Shown in pieces: positions 53,030 through 61,781 of a stretch of 64,000 bases of DNA. The translations under genes and the position numbers were made by a program. Each line of letters starts with the position of its first letter. Positions within the stretch are counted from its first letter, which is position 1. The notes beneath the pieces were generated by a model. It did no database searches. It was not told the origin of the DNA and saw only the letters and a program-made list of their open reading frames with translations. Origin of the DNA: Kribbella amoyensis (GTDB lineage Bacteria > Actinomycetota > Actinomycetes > Propionibacteriales > Kribbellaceae); assembly GCF_007828865.1 (NCBI RefSeq), contig NZ_VIVK01000001.1, forward strand, positions 868,001 through 932,000, given 5' to 3'.

Positions 53030-53541
53030 CCGAGCTCCCGGACGAGGTCCTCCCCGAGAAGCTGGACGCGGCGGAGCGGTTGCTGGCCAGGGCCGAGCAC
53101 CGGTGGTTCGCCCTGGCCGTCGTACTCGCCGCGTTGGCGAGTGGGGCCGCGCTGTTGTTGCCGTGGGCATTCAGCCGCCGGCTCGGCCAGTCGGTCTGGC
53201 AGTTGGGCGTCGAGGTGTCGCCGGAACTGTCGCTCGCGTGGGTGGCCGGGCTGGTGACAGCCGTGATCGCGCTGTGGGTGCGGCCGGGGATCTGGGCCCG
53301 GACCGCGGCCTCGATCAGCGGGGTGGTCGCGTTGGTCTATGCCGCGGGTGGCTGGCAGGCGCGCGACCTGGGTCCGTCGAGTGACAGCTGGGCCGGTCCC
53401 GGTCCGGCGATCGCGGTGGTGGCCGGGGTCTGCTGGATCCTCGCGGCCACCGCCCTGCTGGTCGCGGACCGGCCGCGGTCCCGGGCCGATGACCCCGACG
53501 CCCTCACCGACGCCGTCACCCGCCTCCGCGCGAACCGCTGA
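53026..53541 (+). CDS. Small membrane protein related to the preceding protein's TM block
   Basis: A 171-residue protein with four predicted helices (FALAVVLAALASGAALLLPW, LSLAWVAGLVTAVIALWV, AASISGVVALVYAAGGW, AIAVVAGVCWILAATALLVA). The layout, including a helix ending LLLPW, resembles the second membrane block of the preceding 963-residue protein (VSTVLPW), which suggests duplication. Its ATG overlaps the upstream stop (ATGA), so the two are translationally coupled and probably form one complex. Function unknown. Confidence 0.78.
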   Translation: MTELPDEVLPEKLDAAERLLARAEHRWFALAVVLAALASGAALLLPWAFSRRLGQSVWQLGVEVSPELSLAWVAGLVTAVIALWVRPGIWARTAASISGVVALVYAAGGWQARDLGPSSDSWAGPGPAIAVVAGVCWILAATALLVADRPRSRADDPDALTDAVTRLRANR

Positions 53542-53682
53542 TTTCACCCCGCTGCGCGAACCGCCGACCTGGCGAACGGCCTCATTTCACCCGCCGGAGG
53601 GAACGGGACCACCCGGCGGACCGAGGTGAGCGGGTCGCCGCCGGTCGCACTGTGAGACCACACAGATGCGGCTGGAGGAACG

Positions 53683-54855
53683 ATGAGCGACACGATCATC
53701 CGGGCAACCACGAAGACCCGGCTCCCGGCGATGGTGGCCGGCCTGTCCCTGCTGTACGGGATCTTCGGGCTGCTGTGGCTGGGAGACGGGTTCGGGTACC
53801 CGTTCGGGCCGGTGCCGCCGGATGGGGACAGGTTGTCGCCGCTCGCGTTCCTGCCCGACCACGCCGGCGCCGGGCTGATCGCGGTCCTCGGGTTCCTCGG
53901 CGTACCGGCGGCGCTCGCGCATACCCGGACGGAGTGGACCGCCTCGGCGTACCGGCCGTTGCTCGCGTTCTCGGGGCTCCAGGCGGTCGTGTTCGGGTTG
54001 CTCGCGCCGAGCATCACGGTCGTCATCGTGGCCGGGTACCTGCTCGTCCTGCTGGGCCTGCCGACCGCGCTCGGATTCGTCATCGCGGGCGCCTGGCGGC
54101 AACGGACCACGCGGATCGTGCTGGCCGGGATCGCGCTGCTCGTCGTCGTCCTCGAGCTGACGACCGGGCTGTTCGACTGGGACGCGTTCCGCGAACTCGG
54201 GAAGGGGCTGGCCGAGGTACCCGGCCGGGTGGGGACGCGGCCGCTGTTCGTCGTCGGCGCGTTCCTGCTCGGCGCCGGCTGGGCCGTACTCGGGGTGCGC
54301 GGACTGCGGAGTGCGCGGGGTCGCTGTTTGAGGTGTGGGCGGCCGGGAGCGCGGTGGACGCGGCCCGAGGTGGCTCGGCGCTGGGGGTTCTGGGCGACCG
54401 TCGTCGCCGTTCTGTGCCCGCTCCCCTACGGCCTGCTGCGGATGACGTGGTTGCTGCCGAACCCGATCGGTTTCGACGCGGCCGAGCTCGACGCCGAACC
54501 AGGGATCAAGCTCTTCGGTCTCGGCCTCGGCCTGATCTCGCTGGCGGCCGGTGTCGCCACCCTCGGCCTGATCCGGCCCTGGGGTGAGATCTGGCCGCGC
54601 TGGATCCCGTTCCTCGCGGGTCGCCCGGTACCGATCAAGGCGGCCGTCGTCCCCGGCACGATCGCGGCCACCTTGCTCGTGGTCAGCAGCGTTTCCCTGC
54701 TCCAGGTCAGCTGGCAGAACCAGGCCTCGCTCTGGATCAACCTCCGCGACCTGATCCTCTTCCCGTTCCCCCTCTGGGGCACGGCGGTCGCCCTCGCCAC
54801 CGCCGCGTACTACTACCGCCGCCGCACCATCTGCACGACCTGCGGACTCGCATAG
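53683..54855 (+). CDS. Polytopic membrane protein of unknown function
   Basis: A 390-residue protein with about ten predicted membrane helices. A cytoplasmic or outer loop near residues 205-215 and the very C-terminus carry CxxC-like pairs (GRCLRCGRPG and ICTTCGLA), which could bind zinc. No transport signature is recognised. ATG at 53683 follows GGAGGA. A strong hairpin lies just downstream. Confidence 0.75.
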   Translation: MSDTIIRATTKTRLPAMVAGLSLLYGIFGLLWLGDGFGYPFGPVPPDGDRLSPLAFLPDHAGAGLIAVLGFLGVPAALAHTRTEWTASAYRPLLAFSGLQAVVFGLLAPSITVVIVAGYLLVLLGLPTALGFVIAGAWRQRTTRIVLAGIALLVVVLELTTGLFDWDAFRELGKGLAEVPGRVGTRPLFVVGAFLLGAGWAVLGVRGLRSARGRCLRCGRPGARWTRPEVARRWGFWATVVAVLCPLPYGLLRMTWLLPNPIGFDAAELDAEPGIKLFGLGLGLISLAAGVATLGLIRPWGEIWPRWIPFLAGRPVPIKAAVVPGTIAATLLVVSSVSLLQVSWQNQASLWINLRDLILFPFPLWGTAVALATAAYYYRRRTICTTCGLA

Positions 54856-54858
54856 GTA

Positions 54859-54894
54859 CCCCGGCCGGACCGTCCCTCCACGGTCCGGCCGGGG
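54859..54894. terminator. Strong bidirectional terminator
   Basis: CCCCGGCCGGACCG (54859-54872) pairs perfectly over 14 bp with CGGTCCGGCCGGGG (54881-54894), with an 8-nt loop. It fills almost all of the gap between converging stops at 54855 and 54901. Confidence 0.85.
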
Positions 54895-54900
54895 TTCGGG

Positions 54901-55989
54901 TCAGCCGCCGTTCGTCGTCGGAGCCACCGGCCGGTCGTTCGTCCAGCCGATGGAGAGCACCGAGGTGTCCCCGTTCTTCCCGCCCGATCGCCGGCTGGTC
55001 AGCAACTTGCCGGTGGCCGGGTCGATGATCAGCTCGAGGCCGAGCTGGTACTGCGAGAAGGAGAACCGCACCGCCGTGCCCCGCCGGCCGATCGGATCGG
55101 TCACTCGCTCGGTGACCTCGGCACCCGGGAGACCGGCGAGCAGCCGCAACGCCGCGCCGCGGACCTCAGGCCGAGCCGGGGTACTGCTGATCAGGCCCGC
55201 GGCCATCTCGGCCAGGTACGAGGTGGTGTCGGCGGCGGCCGCCCGAGCTGCCTTGTCTCGCAGCAGGCGGCTGCGCAAGCCCTCCACCGTCCTCGGCAGG
55301 GCCAGGATCTCCGCCAGCGGAACGGCATCGGTACCGAGCGCGTGGTACCGGTCCGCGTCCTGCTTCGCCTCCCGCAGCGTGCCCGGGCCGCCCTTGGCCG
55401 AGAGGATCAGATCGTGTCCGTCGGCGGTGTCCGTCGGCCCGAGATTCCAGGTCGACGGAGAACCGGCCCGTTCCCACGCCGCCGCATCCGCCGGGGTGGC
55501 CGGCTTGACGCTGATGGACCGCTCGCCGACCCACGCCGTCCCACCCTTGCGGCCGGTCCAGGTCTCGGTGAGCTTGTCCTGCCGGACCTTGTACGTCTCC
55601 GGGCCGCGGATCACGTAGTCACGGCTCGACACCGACCGGACCAGGAAGTACCGCCCGGTGGTGGCCGGCGTGCGCTCCTCCGCGGCAGCGGCGACCAGCA
55701 GCAGCTGGCCGGCCGTCATGGTCCGGGCCGGGGTCCTGTCGACACCGGCGCCGTCCGGCGAGGTGATACTCGGGGAGGCGACGTCCGGCTCGCCGCCGGG
55801 GGCCATCGCCAGCGGTACCGCGAGTGCCGCGACCGTGATCGCCGCGACGCCGGCGGTCATCCCGGCCTGGGCGAACCGCCGCCGGCGCGCGGCCTTCCGG
55901 GCCCGGCCGAGGTCCGCGGCCACGTCGTCGTCCGTCACGGCCGGAACCGGTCCGGCGGCCGTCTCGAGAAAGTCCTTCAGGTCGGTCAT
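54901..55989 (-). CDS. CU044_5270-like membrane protein, putative sigma-factor partner
   Basis: A 362-residue protein. The cytoplasmic N-terminus of about 40 residues (MTDLKDFLETAAGPVPAVTDDDVAADLGRARKAARRRR) precedes one membrane helix (AGMTAGVAAITVAALAVPLA) and a large extracellular domain. This is the layout of CU044_5270-family proteins found next to SigE-type sigma factors in Actinobacteria. Its ATG overlaps the sigma-factor stop (ATGA). It is a plausible anti-sigma factor or sensor; that role is inferred from context. Confidence 0.75.
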   Translation of the reverse strand: MTDLKDFLETAAGPVPAVTDDDVAADLGRARKAARRRRFAQAGMTAGVAAITVAALAVPLAMAPGGEPDVASPSITSPDGAGVDRTPARTMTAGQLLLVAAAAEERTPATTGRYFLVRSVSSRDYVIRGPETYKVRQDKLTETWTGRKGGTAWVGERSISVKPATPADAAAWERAGSPSTWNLGPTDTADGHDLILSAKGGPGTLREAKQDADRYHALGTDAVPLAEILALPRTVEGLRSRLLRDKAARAAAADTTSYLAEMAAGLISSTPARPEVRGAALRLLAGLPGAEVTERVTDPIGRRGTAVRFSFSQYQLGLELIIDPATGKLLTSRRSGGKNGDTSVLSIGWTNDRPVAPTTNGG

Positions 55990-56519
55990 CGCGCAGTCTC
56001 CAAGGTGTCCAGGGGTCGGTCGACGAGGTCGCGCAACTTGTCCAGGCCGCGAGCCGACTGGCTCTTCACCGTGCCCTGGCTGCAATTCATCAGCTCGGCG
56101 ACGGTCGCCACGTCGAAGTCGCAGAAGAACCGCAACACCACCGCTGCCCGCTGCCGACGCGGCAACTGCTCCAACACGGCGAGCATCGCCAGCCGGTCGT
56201 CGGTCCCCGCGTCGCTGCTGCCCGCCGACGCGCCGGCCCGGCCGGACTCGGCCAGGTTGTCGGTCAACGTCTCCCGGTGCCGCCAGAACCGGCGCCGCTC
56301 GTCCAGGAACACGTTGACCAGGATCCGGTCGGCGTACCGGGCGGCCCCGGGATCCCGGCCGATCCTGCGCCAGTGCAGGTACAGCTTGGTGAGAGCTGTC
56401 TGGACCAGGTCCTCGGCCCAGTACCCGTCACCGGTCGTCAGCAGGCGTGCGGTCCGCAGCATCCGCCCTCGATGAACGTGGACGAAGTTCGAGAACTCCG
56501 TGTCGCGGTCGGTGGCCAC
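55986..56519 (-). CDS. SigE-family ECF RNA polymerase sigma factor
   Basis: A 177-residue sigma factor. Region 2 runs from FVHVHRGRMLRTARLLTTGDGYWAEDLVQTALTKLY, region 4 from LEQLPRRQRAAVVLRFFCDFDVATVAELMNCSQGTVKSQSARGLDKL. This is the SigE-50-type ECF common in actinobacteria. GTG at 56519 follows GGAGGAG at 5 nt, better than an upstream in-frame ATG. Activity is probably controlled by the overlapping downstream membrane protein. Confidence 0.9.
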   Translation of the reverse strand: MATDRDTEFSNFVHVHRGRMLRTARLLTTGDGYWAEDLVQTALTKLYLHWRRIGRDPGAARYADRILVNVFLDERRRFWRHRETLTDNLAESGRAGASAGSSDAGTDDRLAMLAVLEQLPRRQRAAVVLRFFCDFDVATVAELMNCSQGTVKSQSARGLDKLRDLVDRPLDTLETAR

Positions 56520-56631
56520 GTATCTCCTCCGGTCTTCGTTCGGCGCTTCCTCACCGTGAAAAACCGGCTGGTCCCACCCCTGGGTTGCATCCTGCCCGGG
56601 GATGGGGCCGGCCACCTCGTCCGCGGAGACG

Positions 56632-56669
56632 CCGAAGAGCCCCGCGGACGGATCCGCGAGGCCCTTCGG
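56632..56669 (-). terminator. clpC terminator hairpin
   Basis: CCGAAGAGCCCCGCGG (56632-56647) pairs at 14 of 16 positions with CCGCGAGGCCCTTCGG (56654-56669) over a 6-nt loop. It lies about 30 nt past the clpC stop on the minus strand. Confidence 0.65.
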
Positions 56670-56699
56670 GTGCTACTGGGTGTTGCCGGGTGCTACTGG
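56668..56699. repeat. 12-bp direct repeat at the clpC stop
   Basis: GGGTGCTACTGG occurs at 56668-56679 and again at 56688-56699, a 20-bp period, between the terminator and the clpC stop codon. Likely a local duplication. Confidence 0.5.
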
Positions 56700-56700
56700 C

Positions 56701-59241
56701 TCAGCTGTCCTGGACGCCCGTACCGGTACCGCCGCCGGCGATCTCGGTGAGCTCCAGGTCCGGGCTGGCCTTCTCGGTGCCGGTGAAGGTGAAGTACTCC
56801 GGCACGCCGTCGGCGCTGGTCGTGCCCTCCGGGGCGACGTCGACGAGGACGATCTGGCCGGGGCGCAGTTCCCCGAACAGGATCTTCTCGGCGAGCACGT
56901 CCTCCACGTCACGCTGCAGCGCGCGACGCAGCGGGCGAGCACCGAGGACCGGGTCGAAGCCACGCTTCGCGACCAGTTCCTTGGCCGCGGACGTGAGCTC
57001 GATGCCCATGTCCTTGTCCTTCAGCCGCTCCTCCACCTGGTTCACCATCAGGTCGACGATCTTGACGATCTCGTCCATGCCGTGCTGGTGGAAGACCACG
57101 ATCTCGTCGACGCGGTTCAGGAACTCGGGGCGGAAGTGCTGCTTGAGCTCCTCCGTCACCTTCGCCTTCATCTTCTCGTACGAACCGGAGGCGTCGTTGA
57201 CCTGGGAGAAGCCGAGGCTGACGGCCTTGGCGATGTCCCGGGTGCCCAGGTTCGTGGTCATGATGATGACGGTGTTCTTGAAGTCGACCACGCGGCCCTG
57301 GGCGTCGGTCAGGCGACCTTCGTCCAGGATCTGCAGCAGCGAGTTGAAGATGTCCGGGTGGGCCTTCTCCACCTCGTCGAACAGCACCACGCTGAACGGC
57401 TTGCGGCGCACCTTCTCGGTCAGCTGGCCACCCTCTTCGTACCCGACGTAACCGGGCGGGGAGCCGAACAGCCGGGAGGCGGTGTGCTTCTCGGAGTACT
57501 CCGACATGTCGAGGCTGATCAGCGCGCTCTCGTCGCCGAACAGGAACTCGGTCAGCGCCTTCGACAGCTCGGTCTTACCGACACCGGACGGACCGGCGAA
57601 GATGAACGAGCCGCTCGGCCGGCGCGGGTCCTTCAGACCCGCACGGGTCCGCCGGATCGACCGGGACAGCGCCTTCACGGCGTCGGTCTGGCCGATGTAC
57701 CGCTTGGCCAGCTCCTCCTCCATCTTCAGCAGCCGCGAGGACTCCTCCTCGGTCAGCTTGAAGACCGGGATCCCGGTCGCGGTGCTGAGCACCTCCGCGA
57801 TCAGTTCCTCGTCGACCTCGGCGACGACGTCCATGTCGCCGGCCTTCCACTGCTTCTCGCGCTCGGCCTTCGCGTTGATGAGCTTCTTCTCGTCGTCGCG
57901 CAGTCCGGCCGCCCGCTCGAAGTCCTGGGCGTCGATCGCCGACTCCTTCTCCCGGCGCACGTTCGCGATCTTCTCGTCGAACTCGCGCAGGTCCGGCGGC
58001 GCCGTCATCCGGCGGATCCGCAACCGGGAACCGGCCTCGTCGATCAGGTCGATCGCCTTGTCCGGCAGGAACCGGTCGGAGATGTACCGGTCGGCCATCT
58101 GCGCCGACGCGACCAGGGCCGGGTCGGTGATGGTCACCCGGTGGTGTGCCTCGTACCGGTCGCGCAGACCCTTGAGGATCTCGATGGTGTGCGCGATCGA
58201 CGGCTCGGCCACCTGGATCGGCTGGAACCGGCGCTCCAGCGCGGCGTCCTTCTCGACGTACTTGCGGTACTCGTCGAGGGTGGTCGCGCCGATGGTCTGC
58301 AGCTCACCGCGGGCCAGCATCGGCTTCAGGATGCTGGCGGCGTCGATCGCGCCCTCGGCGGCACCCGCACCGACCAGGGTGTGGATCTCGTCGATGAACA
58401 GCACGATGTCACCGCGGGTGCGGATCTCCTTCAGCACCTTCTTCAGGCGCTCCTCGAAGTCACCGCGGTACCGCGACCCGGCGACCAGGGCGCCGAGGTC
58501 GAGGGTGTAGATCTGCTTGTCCTTCAGTGTCTCCGGCACGTCGCCCCGCACGATCGCCTGGGCCAGGCCCTCCACGATCGCGGTCTTGCCGACGCCCGGT
58601 TCACCGATCAGGACCGGGTTGTTCTTGGTCCGCCGGGACAGCACCTGCATGACCCGCTCGATCTCCTTCTCGCGCCCGATCACCGGGTCGAGCTTGGACT
58701 CGCGGGCGGCCTGGGTGAGGTTCCGGCCGAACTGGTCGAGCACCAACGAGCTGCTGGGCGCCCCCTCGGTGGCACCGGCTCCGGCGGTGGCGGTCTCCTT
58801 GCCCTGGTAACCGCTCAGCAGCTGGATGACCTGCTGACGGACCTTGTTGAGGTCCGCTCCGAGCTTGACCAGGACCTGCGCGGCGACACCCTCACCCTCG
58901 CGGATGAGGCCGAGCAGGATGTGCTCGGTGCCGATGTAGTTGTGGCCCAACTGGAGGGCCTCACGCAGGGAGAGCTCCAACACCTTCTTGGCGCGAGGGG
59001 TGAACGGGATGTGCCCGCTCGGAGCCTGCTGTCCCTGGCCGATGATCTCCTCGACCTGGGAACGGACGGCCTCGAGCGAGATACCCAGGCTCTCGAGAGC
59101 CTTGGCGGCGACACCCTCACCCTCGTGGATCAGGCCGAGCAGAATGTGCTCGGTCCCGATGTAGTTGTGGCTGAGCATCCTGGCCTCTTCCTGGGCCAGG
59201 ACGACAACGCGACGGGCGCGGTCCGTAAATCGTTCAAACAT
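56701..59241 (-). CDS. clpC: ATP-dependent Clp protease ATP-binding subunit ClpC
   Basis: An 846-residue AAA+ unfoldase feeding ClpP. Two Clp_N repeats ([19 protein letters not shown] and [19 protein letters not shown]) are followed by AAA1 with Walker A GEPGVGKT, a UVR-type middle segment ([20 protein letters not shown]), AAA2 with [14 protein letters not shown], and a C-terminal D2-small domain. ATG at 59241 gives the standard [21 protein letters not shown] start; an in-frame TTG lies 6 nt upstream. Two ClgR-like boxes in the promoter region suggest stress control. Confidence 0.97.
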   Translation of the reverse strand: MFERFTDRARRVVVLAQEEARMLSHNYIGTEHILLGLIHEGEGVAAKALESLGISLEAVRSQVEEIIGQGQQAPSGHIPFTPRAKKVLELSLREALQLGHNYIGTEHILLGLIREGEGVAAQVLVKLGADLNKVRQQVIQLLSGYQGKETATAGAGATEGAPSSSLVLDQFGRNLTQAARESKLDPVIGREKEIERVMQVLSRRTKNNPVLIGEPGVGKTAIVEGLAQAIVRGDVPETLKDKQIYTLDLGALVAGSRYRGDFEERLKKVLKEIRTRGDIVLFIDEIHTLVGAGAAEGAIDAASILKPMLARGELQTIGATTLDEYRKYVEKDAALERRFQPIQVAEPSIAHTIEILKGLRDRYEAHHRVTITDPALVASAQMADRYISDRFLPDKAIDLIDEAGSRLRIRRMTAPPDLREFDEKIANVRREKESAIDAQDFERAAGLRDDEKKLINAKAEREKQWKAGDMDVVAEVDEELIAEVLSTATGIPVFKLTEEESSRLLKMEEELAKRYIGQTDAVKALSRSIRRTRAGLKDPRRPSGSFIFAGPSGVGKTELSKALTEFLFGDESALISLDMSEYSEKHTASRLFGSPPGYVGYEEGGQLTEKVRRKPFSVVLFDEVEKAHPDIFNSLLQILDEGRLTDAQGRVVDFKNTVIIMTTNLGTRDIAKAVSLGFSQVNDASGSYEKMKAKVTEELKQHFRPEFLNRVDEIVVFHQHGMDEIVKIVDLMVNQVEERLKDKDMGIELTSAAKELVAKRGFDPVLGARPLRRALQRDVEDVLAEKILFGELRPGQIVLVDVAPEGTTSADGVPEYFTFTGTEKASPDLELTEIAGGGTGTGVQDS

Positions 59242-59327
59242 CGCCAAAGCGCTCCTTGCCTCAGAGGAGTCGGACGTGCCGTGTAGGCCGACCCCCGTAC
59301 ATGCATGCTAGTCCCCGGCACCGACAG

Positions 59328-59344
59328 GCTCGCTCTCAGCGAAC
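59328..59344. promoter_or_regulatory. ClgR-like box, clpC-proximal
   Basis: GCTCGC-N5-GCGAAC at 59328-59344 matches the core of the known ClgR operator (WCGCYnnnRGCGWW). It lies about 90-100 bp before the clpC start. ClgR activates clp genes in Corynebacterium, Streptomyces and mycobacteria. Confidence 0.55.
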
Positions 59345-59430
59345 AAGCGACGACCTCTCGTCCGGCCGCCTACTGGGGATCACAAGGGAACAACCACCGG
59401 GGGCGGCCAGGTGTTCCCGGCACGCCACCT

Positions 59431-59447
59431 GTTCGCCACCAGCGAAT
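59431..59447. promoter_or_regulatory. ClgR-like box, clpC-distal
   Basis: GTTCGC-N5-GCGAAT at 59431-59447 is a second match to the ClgR core, 103 bp from the first. Both lie in the 348-bp gap 59242-59589 between clpC and lsr2, which otherwise holds only the lsr2 terminator and the clpC promoter region. Confidence 0.55.
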
Positions 59448-59541
59448 ATCTCCCGGTCCCTGCCGGATCAACGACCTGTCGGGGATCCGGAGCCGACGGC
59501 GGCGAGGCTGTGTCCACAGTGTGAAACAACCGGAATGCGGA

Positions 59542-59573
59542 CGGTCCCGGCGCCCTCATCGGCACCGGGACCG
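59542..59573 (-). terminator. lsr2 terminator hairpin
   Basis: CGGTCCCGG (59542-59550) and CCGGGACCG (59565-59573) form a perfect 9-bp stem with a 14-nt loop, 17 nt after the lsr2 stop. Confidence 0.7.
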
Positions 59574-59589
59574 CGGATCTCGAAAGAAA

Positions 59590-59919
59590 CTACTTGGCTT
59601 CGTTGTACGCCGCGCGCACCTCGGCGGAGATCCGGCCCCGCTCACTCACCTCGTACCCGTTCTCCTTGGCCCACGCGCGGATGTCGGCGGAGTCGGTCGC
59701 CGACCGGCCCCGGCCCCGCGCCCGGGCGGCGCCACCACGGCTCCGGGAGACCTTGCGTGCCGCACCGACATACCCGGAGAGGGCGTCGCGCAGCTTGGCG
59801 GCATTCTTCTTGGACAGGTCGATCTCGTACGTCGTGCCGTCCAACCCGAAGCTGACGGTCTCGTCGGCCTTACCGCCGTCGAGATCGTCCTCGAGAACCA
59901 CCTGAACCCTTTGCGCCAT
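59590..59919 (-). CDS. lsr2: Nucleoid-associated protein Lsr2
   Basis: A 109-residue DNA-bridging silencer of AT-rich, often foreign, DNA. The N-terminal dimerisation domain starts MAQRVQVVLEDDLDG, and the C-terminal DNA-binding domain ends SADIRAWAKENGYEVSERGRI with the AT-hook-like RGR at 94-96. A basic Gly/Arg/Ala linker (60-75) is normal. The ATG at 59919 follows AAAGGA by about 10 nt. The lysS-lsr2-clpC order is conserved in actinobacteria. Confidence 0.96.
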   Translation of the reverse strand: MAQRVQVVLEDDLDGGKADETVSFGLDGTTYEIDLSKKNAAKLRDALSGYVGAARKVSRSRGGAARARGRGRSATDSADIRAWAKENGYEVSERGRISAEVRAAYNEAK

Positions 59920-59986
59920 CGATGACAGTCCTTTCCGCGCCCGCCACCGGGCACAATCCCCCTTAGCCGTTTAGGTTTGCACCTGA

Positions 59987-60016
59987 TTTGTACCGCACAA
60001 ACCCGGGCGCTGTCAT
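59987..60016 (-). promoter_or_regulatory. Candidate lsr2 promoter
   Basis: On the minus strand, ATGACA (60016-60011) and TACAAA (59992-59987) are separated by 18 bp, giving 5/6 and 4/6 matches to -35 and -10 consensus. The region is unusually A+T-rich for this genome. The 5' UTR would be about 60 nt. Confidence 0.45.
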
Positions 60017-60121
60017 TCAACAGGCGGAATGCGCCGGAAAAATGTGACTGAAAACTCCGGCCGGACCGGCAGCCCGCATCCGTGGTGACCTTGGGTATTC
60101 ATCTCGCTCCGCCGACGGTGG

Positions 60122-60198
60122 TCCGGAGAAAACGGACCCGGGAATGGATATCGGCATTGGTTGTGCTATGCAACGACTCCCCGGGCCCGTTTTCCGGA
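60122..60198 (-). repeat. Long imperfect stem-loop after lysS
   Basis: A 21-nt arm at 60122-60142 pairs with 60180-60198, with matched blocks CCCGGG, CCGTTTT/AAAACGG and CCGGA interrupted by single mismatches. The 37-nt loop contains a small hairpin (GTTG/CAAC). The structure abuts the lysS stop codon at 60199. It may be a terminator or mRNA-stability element. Confidence 0.6.
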
Positions 60199-61719
60199 TC
60201 ACTCCGGACGCAGCAGCGGGAACAGAATCGTCTCCCGGATCCCGACCCCGGTGAACAGCATGATCAACCGGTCCAGGCCCATCCCGAGACCACCGGCCGG
60301 CGGCATCCCGAACTCCATCGCGCGGAGGAAGTCCTCGTCCAGGTCCATCGCCTCCGGGTCCCCGGCCGCGGCCAGCAACGACTGTGCCACCAGGCGTTCA
60401 CGCTGGATCACCGGGTCGTTCAGCTCCGAGTACGCCGGTGCCAGCTCGACCCCGTTGACGATCAGGTCGAACGCCTCGACCAGGCCGGCCGTCTCACGAT
60501 GCGGCTTGGCCAGCGGCCGGACGGATTCGGGGTAGTCCTGCACGAAGGTGGGCTGGATCAGGGTGTGCTCGACCAGCTTCTCGTACAGTTCCAGCGCGAT
60601 CTCGCCGGCATTCCAGCCCGGCTGCAGCTCGACCTGGTGCTGTTCGGCCAGCTTGATCAGCCGGGGCGCCTCGGTGGTCACGTCGACCTCCTCACCGACC
60701 GCCTCGGAGATCAGCTCGAAAACGCTCACCGAACGCCACGGCAGGGTCAGGTCGATCTCCGAACCGTCGCGGCCGGTGACGGTGGTGCGACCGACCGCCT
60801 CGCCCGCATTGAGGACCAGATCGCGCAGCAAAGTCTTCATCGAGTCGTAATCGCCGTAGGCCTGGTAGGCCTCGATCATCGAGAATTCCGCGGCGTGGGT
60901 GGAATCCAGCCCCTCGTTCCGGAACGTGCGGCCGATCTCGTAGACCCGGTCGACGCCGCCGATCATCGCCCGCTTGAGGTCCAGCTCGAGCGCGATCCGG
61001 AGCAGCATCTGCTGGTCGAACGCGTTCAGGTGGGTCCGGAACGGCCGGGCCGCGGCACCGCCGTTGGTCAGCTGCAGGGTCGGCGTCTCCACCTCGACGA
61101 ACCCCTGGTCGTCGAACGTCTGCCGCAGCGACTTCAGCACCGCCGCCTTGGTCCGGACCATGTCCCGCGCCTCCGGCCGGACGATGAGGTCCACGTACCG
61201 CATCCGGACGCGGGCCTCCTCGCTCAGCGGGTTGTGCTCGTTCGGCAACGGGCGGAGCGTCTTGGCAGCCATCTGCCAGGCCGTCGCCTGCACGGACAGC
61301 TCACCGCGACGGCTGGTGATCACCTCGCCCTGGACCGAGAGCAGGTCGCCGATGTCGACCAGCGCCTTGAACCGGGCCAGCTCCTCCTCACCGAGGTCGG
61401 CGAGCGACAGCATCACCTGGAGCTCCGTCCCGTCACCCTCGCGCAGCCGGACGAAGCAGAGCTTGCCGGTATTGCGCAGGAAGATCACCCGGCCGGCGAC
61501 CGCGACCTGCTCCCCGGTCCGGGTGTCCGGCGCGAGCTCCTGGGCGTCGTAGGTGTCCCGCAGGTCCTTCAGCAGGTGCGTCCGCGGCACCGAGATCGGA
61601 TAGGGCTGCACCCCCTCGGCCAGCAACCGGTCACGCTTCTCCCGGCGAACCCGCAGCTGCTCGGGCAGGTCGTCCTGCCCGCTGTCGGGGGTCACCGGGT
61701 GCTCACGTGAATCAGTCAT
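60199..61719 (-). CDS. lysS: Lysyl-tRNA synthetase, class II
   Basis: A 506-residue class II synthetase. The N-terminal OB fold contains VAVAGRVIFLRNTGKLCFVRLREGDG; class II motif 2 is VYEIGRTFRNEGLDSTHAAEF, and motif 3 is GLGMGLDRLIMLF near the C-terminus. Length is that of a canonical cytosolic LysRS. ATG at 61719 has no Shine-Dalgarno; TAGCCT stands 6 nt upstream, so a leaderless mRNA is possible. It is the outermost gene of the lysS-lsr2-clpC group. Confidence 0.96.
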   Translation of the reverse strand: MTDSREHPVTPDSGQDDLPEQLRVRREKRDRLLAEGVQPYPISVPRTHLLKDLRDTYDAQELAPDTRTGEQVAVAGRVIFLRNTGKLCFVRLREGDGTELQVMLSLADLGEEELARFKALVDIGDLLSVQGEVITSRRGELSVQATAWQMAAKTLRPLPNEHNPLSEEARVRMRYVDLIVRPEARDMVRTKAAVLKSLRQTFDDQGFVEVETPTLQLTNGGAAARPFRTHLNAFDQQMLLRIALELDLKRAMIGGVDRVYEIGRTFRNEGLDSTHAAEFSMIEAYQAYGDYDSMKTLLRDLVLNAGEAVGRTTVTGRDGSEIDLTLPWRSVSVFELISEAVGEEVDVTTEAPRLIKLAEQHQVELQPGWNAGEIALELYEKLVEHTLIQPTFVQDYPESVRPLAKPHRETAGLVEAFDLIVNGVELAPAYSELNDPVIQRERLVAQSLLAAAGDPEAMDLDEDFLRAMEFGMPPAGGLGMGLDRLIMLFTGVGIRETILFPLLRPE

Positions 61720-61781
61720 GACCAAAGGCTAGTGAGTCAGGGTCGCCAGGTACGAATCGGTTTCCGGACGCCCACCACTCG

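Noticed and set aside
56602..59286. An 894-codon open frame on the plus strand opposite clpC
   Set aside because: It mirrors clpC codons (His/Asp/Leu/Val-rich noise) and has no start context or homology pattern.
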